Positions 19,301-20,266 of a stretch of 20,266 bases of DNA are shown piece by piece (the first letter of the stretch is position 1; each line of letters starts with the position of its first letter). Made by a program: the position numbers and the translations under genes. The notes below the pieces were generated by a model. It searched no databases and was not told the origin of the DNA. It saw only the letters and a list, made by a program, of their open reading frames with translations. The stretch lies in NCBI GenBank assembly GCA_019648995.1, contig BLXT01005615.1:106324-126589 (forward strand), read 5' to 3'. This stretch comes from Plakobranchus ocellatus. Lineage: Eukaryota; Mollusca; Gastropoda; Plakobranchidae.

Positions 19301-20173
19301 TTGTTCAAAAATTTGTGTTTTTTCCTAAATTACAATAATTTACTATATAATGTATTTACATATCAGCACCTTTCTGCCCTGTGGAAAACAGCTTAAATCT
19401 GAGTTTTTTCTTTTTTGGGGGTTTACCCTGCAAATATTCAGTCCAATTCGAAATCGGCCATAGCTAGTCTTATGACAGTTTAAGAATGCTATTTTTTCTG
19501 CTTTTTTCCTCTTTAAGATCTAGGCATTTCTAGAAGATTTTCGAAAATGCAAAAATAAGTTATTAGGTTGACGTCTAGAGACATAATAAGCTTGGGATGC
19601 CATTAGAAACTTCCGGAGATGTTTTAAGGAAGGGATAAATGAGAATGTTTGATTGGACAATGCTTTAACGAGGCATGTAACTTCTAGTCGTTTCTAACAT
19701 GAGTCGTTTGCGTAATATAGACAAAATTATCCTGGTTATTACATAAGAAGTATTTTCTGGAAAATGCAGGCGGTGGGTATAAAAGATGGTTGAGAGATTG
19801 TTCGAGACAGGGCTGACAGATAGACCACCGGTGTTTGAAATTCTCCATTTTTCGTTCAAATTTTGGCAACACTTGGGGTGATTTCTGTTCTTCAATTTAT
19901 TTAAAAGAACTATCACAGGCCATGTTTACTAAGACCTATGCCTAACAAAAAGCCATTCGTAACAGAGATTCTTACCTACTGTAGTTTGTATGCGGGGATC
20001 ATTAGGTGGGATGGAATAGCTTCTTGCACCACTGGAAAGCATCCATGCCACTGTGAAGGACCAGTCAGCGAATACGGAACAAGTCGCTTGCAGATAGTGG
20101 CCGAAAAATACTGTTCTGTTTGCTTTAAAGTCATATAGGATTTCCAGACTGTGTATAGTGGCGGTACGGGATA
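4015..20173 (-). CDS. Partial gene: Ig-superfamily membrane receptor
   Basis: Eight exons on the minus strand join into 425 codons with no stop. They encode three divergent Ig domains (Ig-A residues ~1-125, Ig-B ~127-242, Ig-C ~244-356), a membrane helix (~369-387) and a basic tail (~388-425). In each Ig domain the B-strand Cys and the core Trp are exactly 12 residues apart (C31/W43, C153/W165, C271/W283), and an F-strand Cys follows (C98, C218, C340). Each domain is split by a phase-1 intron, and phase-1 introns separate the domains. The 5' exons, with any signal peptide, lie beyond the right edge, and the 3' end is not fixed. By architecture it is a type I surface receptor or adhesion protein. 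The tail seen here has no Tyr, so no ITAM or ITIM is visible. I do not recognise the family. An immune role is only a guess. Confidence 0.8.
4089..4419. other. Intron 7, distal part
   Basis: Intronic AT-rich sequence next to the exon 8 acceptor, with a short CT/TATC-rich stretch at about 4340-4395. No gene or element is recognised. Confidence 0.6.
4420..4660. repeat. Minisatellite block 1, 44-50 bp unit
   Basis: About five degenerate copies of a unit with plus-strand consensus AGCTGTAGGAGAGCGCTGTT then ACAGCTGTAGCCTATAACACCT. Clear starts lie at 4521, 4571 and 4615 (periods 50 and 44). It is the same family as block 2 at 5165-6075. The copies are old: they match the consensus only loosely. 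Confidence 0.8.
4669..5139 (-). mobile_element. Candidate solo LTR or MITE-like insertion
   Basis: About 0.45 kb of unrelated sequence interrupts the minisatellite and is bounded by the direct repeat TAGATCTAG (4669-4677 and 5131-5139). Read on the minus strand, it has a TATAAAA-type box near 4809-4803 and an AATAAA at 4719-4714 about 90 bases further on. A TG start and CA end can be chosen near 5125 and 4679. That order fits a solo LTR. The 9-base flanking repeat and no coding frame would also fit a non-autonomous DNA element. It is a fossil of unknown family and age, younger than the array it splits. Confidence 0.4.
5165..6075. repeat. Minisatellite block 2, about 20 copies
   Basis: Continuation of the ~44-50 bp array after the insertion. 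Recurring words are TGTAGGAGAG, GCTGTTACAG, TGTAGCCTATAACA and ACCTGTAGCTG. The units are degenerate, with small indels. The array lies fully within intron 7. On the host gene's sense strand each unit reads CTGTAAC...CTCTCCTACAG, which resembles a 3' splice site. Confidence 0.85.
6208..6339 (-). CDS. Exon 7: transmembrane segment
   Basis: The acceptor is CTTTTGCTCCCGTCAG, the donor GAAG|GTAAAG at 6208/6207. The exon is 132 bp, phase 1 at both ends. After a short polar stretch (PKNEKGNDLQ) comes a hydrophobic helix of about 19 residues, FAVKALVWIAAALIVFVLA (residues ~368-386), then QQITNFTSSRTGEE on the cytoplasmic side. A single Lys sits near the outer end of the helix. No signal peptide precedes it, so this is an internal stop-transfer segment of a type I protein. 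Confidence 0.85.
6340..6805. other. Intron 6
   Basis: A 466 bp AT-rich intron from GTGAGC at 6805 to CCCGTCAG at 6340. Nothing else is seen in it. Confidence 0.75.
6806..6943 (-). CDS. Exon 6: second half of Ig-C
   Basis: The acceptor is CGGACCCTTCAG, the donor ATAA|GTGAGC at 6806/6805. The exon is 138 bp, phase 1 at both ends. It carries strands D to G of the third Ig domain: an early Cys (C317 in SNCGTKV), the hydrophobic alternation SILTLMV, and the F-strand Cys in RLACLSYN (C340). The usual Tyr two residues before that Cys is Leu, and there is no D-x-G. N-x-S/T sites occur at NQS (313) and NRT (344). It is followed closely by the membrane exon, so Ig-C is the membrane-proximal domain. 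Confidence 0.85.
6944..7244. other. Intron 5, distal part
   Basis: AT-rich intronic sequence between exon 6 and the compound microsatellite, with a TATC-rich patch at about 7200-7220. No gene seen. Confidence 0.65.
7245..7362. repeat. Compound (TA)n(GA)n microsatellite in intron 5
   Basis: A TA tract (about 7245-7271), a short spacer, and then an interrupted GA tract to 7362. It is bracketed exactly by the inverted 8-mers AGGCAGAA (7238-7245) and TTCTGCCT (7363-7370). Confidence 0.95.
8564..8755 (+). other. Orphan basic frame, 63 codons
   Basis: Starts with ATG and ends in TAG, and encodes a very basic, helix-prone peptide (KRQRQVNELSQEE, a Lys run, then ERRRKLQHLIKARKF). The Lys run comes from a stretch of 15 A. 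I recognise no family. It could be a fragment of a mobile element or chance. Nothing around it suggests a promoter or splice partners. Confidence 0.15.
9447..9677 (+). other. Orphan frame, possible element fragment
   Basis: An open frame with no ATG at its first codon. The later part (EEQYVVVDSGARQHAENRS) looks less repetitive than its surroundings. I do not recognise it and see no splice context. A decayed element fragment is the simplest reading. Confidence 0.12.
10163..10182. other. Assembly gap (20 N)
   Basis: Twenty consecutive N, probably a placeholder of fixed size. It sits inside intron 5, directly before a C-run and several G-runs, so the true size and sequence are unknown. Confidence 0.99.
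10183..10224 (+). other. C-run/G-run tract, possible G-quadruplex
   Basis: CCCCC at 10183-10187 can pair with the first G-run across AAATAAA. G-runs follow at 10195-10200, 10202-10207 and 10210-10213, then GG steps in TAGGTAGGTAG. It could form a hairpin or quadruplex, and it abuts the gap. Confidence 0.6.
10225..11201. other. Intron 5, proximal part
   Basis: Strongly AT-rich. A plus-strand open frame at 10265-10600 begins at a TTG and encodes an Ile/Ser/Asn-rich peptide with no domain I know. Another at 10695-10907 is similar. Both are most likely chance frames in AT-rich DNA. The minus-strand frame running past exon 5 to 11098 is intronic if the GC donor at 11201 is used. Confidence 0.55.
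11202..11405 (-). CDS. Exon 5: first half of Ig-C
   Basis: The acceptor is CTTCTTCAAACCAG before 11405. The exon encodes strands A to C' of the third Ig domain: KPSLKI, then ELVAYCVACLG with C271 and C274, and ITWRLLNAS with the core W283. C271 to W283 is 12 residues, as in Ig-A and Ig-B. NAS at 287 is a possible glycosylation site. No GT donor lies where the domain should break. The best junction is AAAG|GCAATC at 11202/11201, a GC donor, which gives a 204 bp exon in phase 1 and joins cleanly to exon 6 (K310, V311, Y312). The 3' boundary is therefore less certain than the rest. Confidence 0.75.
11406..12130. other. Intron 4
   Basis: A 725 bp AT-rich intron from GTGAGTTA to CAAACCAG. I see no further exon or element. 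Confidence 0.7.
12131..12289 (-). CDS. Exon 4: second half of Ig-B
   Basis: The acceptor is TTTTTTCATTAG, the donor GTAG|GTGAGTTA at 12131/12130. The exon is 159 bp, phase 1 at both ends. It carries an early Cys (C195 in TRKCPN), strand E as MESTLRLDV, and the F-strand Cys in DIACEAYL (C218). The residue two before that Cys is Ile rather than Tyr. After the domain come NIT (227) and a Pro-containing linker (INPPFTIV) towards Ig-C. Its STLRLDV aligns with STLQIAV in exon 2 and SILTLMV in exon 6. Confidence 0.88.
12490..13290. repeat. CAG/CTG-rich degenerate minisatellite in intron 3
   Basis: The plus strand is purine-rich with recurring AGCAGCAG, GAAGCAG and ACAGGAGCA words, and the minus strand is CT-rich. 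The clearest part is three 50 bp units at 12661-12816 (AGAGAAAGCAGCAGCACAGG, then GACTAGAGACTAGTAGCAG) with starts at 12671, 12721 and 12771. Copies outside this core are diverged. The Ala/Glu/Gly-rich plus-strand frame and the Leu/Ser-rich minus-strand frames here are repeat artefacts. Confidence 0.85.
13329..13520 (-). CDS. Exon 3: first half of Ig-B
   Basis: The acceptor is CTCATCCCGCTAG, the donor AGCG|GTGAGAAT at 13329/13328. The exon is 192 bp, phase 1 at both ends. It encodes the start of the second Ig domain: KPNISID, DFKCSACLE with C153 and C156, NLSWIII with core W165, and TDPRVTF near the end, which matches NDPRIQT in exon 1. NLS at 162 is a possible glycosylation site. The CxxC is shared with Ig-C but not with Ig-A. 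Confidence 0.88.
13521..13854. other. Intron 2, distal part
   Basis: AT-rich intronic sequence before the SINE. Nothing else is recognised. Confidence 0.6.
13855..14050 (-). mobile_element. tRNA-derived SINE copy, minus strand
   Basis: Read on the minus strand, a tRNA-like head starts with an A-box-like TGGCGGTTAGCTGACTGGG (14040-14022). A degenerate B box GAAGTTCTATTC follows at about 13998-13987. The body then has an AAAGACATTTTTTTCCTCAG block and CAACCCAACACTAAATGGGT (about 13952-13933). From memory, this body is typical of SINEs common in gastropod genomes. Ends are approximate and no clear target duplication was found. It sits antisense-free, in the same strand as the host gene. Confidence 0.65.
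14051..14679. other. Intron 2, middle part
   Basis: A T-rich patch at about 14090-14170, then ordinary sequence. The plus-strand frame 14064-14255 is Phe/Val-rich low complexity. No gene seen. Confidence 0.55.
14680..15285. repeat. Minisatellite, about 65 bp unit, 9-10 copies
   Basis: Degenerate tandem copies of ACAAGTGATTCGGCAGTATC, ATTAATTACCTTACTAGATC and TACCCTACACAATCTCCATG. Anchors GATTCGGCAATAT or GATTCGGCAGTA recur at about 14689, 14750 and 15210, with weaker ones between. It is unrelated to the minisatellites in introns 3 and 7. No coding potential. Confidence 0.85.
15286..15400. other. Intron 2, short spacer
   Basis: Unremarkable sequence between the minisatellite and the SINE-like element. 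Confidence 0.5.
15401..15500 (+). mobile_element. tRNA-derived SINE head
   Basis: An A-box-like TAGTAGCACAAGGATTAGC at 15405-15423 and a B box GGGTTCGAGCT at 15467-15477 are spaced as in tRNA-derived SINEs. The part between them reads TTCGCATAGAACACTCTGTT. The 3' body is not recognised, so the end is approximate. A decayed tRNA gene is less likely because no acceptor stem is evident. Confidence 0.55.
15783..15832 (+). repeat. (GT)n followed by G-rich tract
   Basis: (GT)8 runs into ten G (15799-15808), then GGG (15810-15812), GGGG (15825-15828) and GGG (15830-15832). Four G-runs could form a quadruplex, although one loop is about 12 bases. On the host gene's transcript this is the C-rich strand. 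Confidence 0.8.
16139..16318 (-). CDS. Exon 2: second half of Ig-A
   Basis: The acceptor is TATGCATTTCAG, the donor TCAC|GTGAGTAT at 16139/16138. The exon is 180 bp, phase 1 at both ends. It begins with the codon that makes D66 across the junction. It carries an early Cys (C74 in GNTCWRH), strand E as VVSTLQIAV, and the F-strand Cys in NTLHCLA (C98). Two more Cys follow (C110 and C117), which Ig-B and Ig-C lack. The Tyr normally two before the F-strand Cys is Leu. Confidence 0.88.
16319..17760. other. Intron 1, distal part
   Basis: Intronic. The first part is AT-rich. From about 16880 to 17300 CpG is denser than elsewhere, and several factor-site words cluster at 17228-17300 (CACGTG, CTTCCTGT, GTCGCGAC, GACGTCAC). 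No exon with good splice sites is seen. The plus-strand frame 16366-16593 has no recognisable domain. Confidence 0.5.
17770..18960 (+). mobile_element. Decayed Mutator-like (MULE) transposase
   Basis: Pieces of a Mutator-like transposase of the type common in invertebrates (as I recall, the Pfam 'Mutator-like transposase domain') lie in N-to-C order on the plus strand in shifting frames. These are VTISYDGIWQQRGYST (17948-17998), RYGLKCTSFLGYKDF (18247-18294) where the family has a GDGDS-type acidic motif, YGHVQKRIDKRF (about 18358-18393) for the usual CxxHVxKR, GNGMLTSAAMKK (about 18465-18500), HHLIWKICPKLIF (about 18629-18668) and YDALVVFN (about 18691-18714). Frame changes and stops separate them, and the first acidic motif is altered (GYKDF), so it is dead. 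The region around the family's usual HH-x-CP motif seems missing. It lies in intron 1, opposite to the host gene. Terminal repeats were not found. Confidence 0.8.
18961..19975. other. Intron 1, proximal part
   Basis: AT-rich sequence that may begin with 3' non-coding remains of the Mutator-like element (up to about 19300). No exon is recognised. The minus-strand frames at 19024-19308 and 19665-19916 lack domain or splice support. Confidence 0.5.
19976..20173 (-). CDS. Exon 1 seen: first half of Ig-A
   Basis: The acceptor has a strong pyrimidine tract ending TCATTCATCCTAG at 20174, the donor GTAG|GTAAGA at 19976/19975. The exon is 198 bp, phase 1 at both ends. It encodes the start of the first visible Ig domain: HSLEILYDF, NRTVFFGHYL with a glycosylation site (N18), LQATCSVF with C31, TVAWMLSSG with core W43, and NDPRIQT. 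A second AG at 20149 (ATACACAG) would give a shorter exon but breaks the phase-1 pattern and has a poor tract. Earlier exons with the start codon lie beyond the window. Confidence 0.85.
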   Translation of the reverse strand, partial: YPVPPLYTVWKSYMTLKQTEQYFSATICKRLVPYSLTGPSQWHGCFPVVQEAIPSHLMIPAYKLQ

Positions 20174-20266
20174 CTAGGATGAATGAAAAGAAAAAGAATA
20201 ATAAGTATGAAAACTAAAATCTTTAGTTCTTCTATCGTTTTTCAATGAAAACTGGTGATGTATTTT
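20174..20266. other. Intron upstream of exon 1 (partial)
   Basis: AT-rich, with a long CT-rich tract on the minus strand just before the exon 1 acceptor. Confidence 0.7.

Noticed and set aside
19938-20138. Plus-strand frame with several Cys
   Set aside because: Antisense shadow of exon 1. The minus strand shows the Ig pattern and strong splice sites.
20146-20151. Alternative acceptor for exon 1 at ATACACAG
   Set aside because: Poor pyrimidine tract and it would make the only phase-2 boundary. The acceptor at 20174 is much stronger and keeps phase 1.
1-20266. CRISPR array, operon or other prokaryotic system
   Set aside because: Introns, SINEs and minisatellites show a eukaryotic genome. The regular repeats here are degenerate tandem arrays without unique spacers.

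Overview
The window looks like nuclear DNA of an invertebrate animal, most likely a mollusc and probably a gastropod. The evidence is AT-rich sequence with long compound microsatellites, degenerate minisatellites inside introns, GT-AG spliced exons with phase-1 introns, tRNA-derived SINEs (one with a body I recall from snail genomes), and a decayed Mutator-like DNA transposon. The organism call rests on memory and texture, not on a search. There is a 20-base N gap at 10163-10182.

The main content is one partial gene on the minus strand, running from 20173 (window right side, 5') to at least 4015 (left side, 3'). I could place eight exons by joining open frames at splice sites: 20173-19976, 16318-16139, 13520-13329, 12289-12131, 11405-11202, 6943-6806, 6339-6208 and 4088-4015. 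They join without a stop into 425 residues. The first six exons form three divergent immunoglobulin (Ig) domains, each split in its middle by a phase-1 intron. The seventh carries a transmembrane helix and the eighth part of a basic cytoplasmic tail. The N-terminus with its signal peptide lies beyond the right edge. The last exon is either in a weak candidate at 3581-3474 or beyond the left edge. The protein is a single-pass Ig-superfamily surface receptor or adhesion protein of unrecognised family.

Layout from left to right: 1-4014 holds microsatellites, a nested tandem repeat (about 735-1524), a GC-rich repeat-like segment (3720-3955) and candidate terminal exons. 4015-6339 holds the tail and membrane exons, with a 2.1 kb intron filled by a degenerate ~44-50 bp minisatellite and split by a separate insertion. 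6340-11201 holds the second half of Ig-C and a 4.3 kb intron with the gap, a compound microsatellite and small orphan frames. 11202-13520 holds the first half of Ig-C and both halves of Ig-B, with a CAG/CTG-rich minisatellite between the Ig-B halves. 13521-16138 is an intron with two SINE-like elements, a ~65 bp minisatellite and a G-rich tract. 16139-20173 holds Ig-A, whose halves are separated by a 3.7 kb intron carrying the Mutator-like transposase relic on the plus strand.

All exon boundaries were set by eye from frame continuity, splice consensus and alignment of the three Ig domains to one another. RNA evidence would be needed to confirm them.
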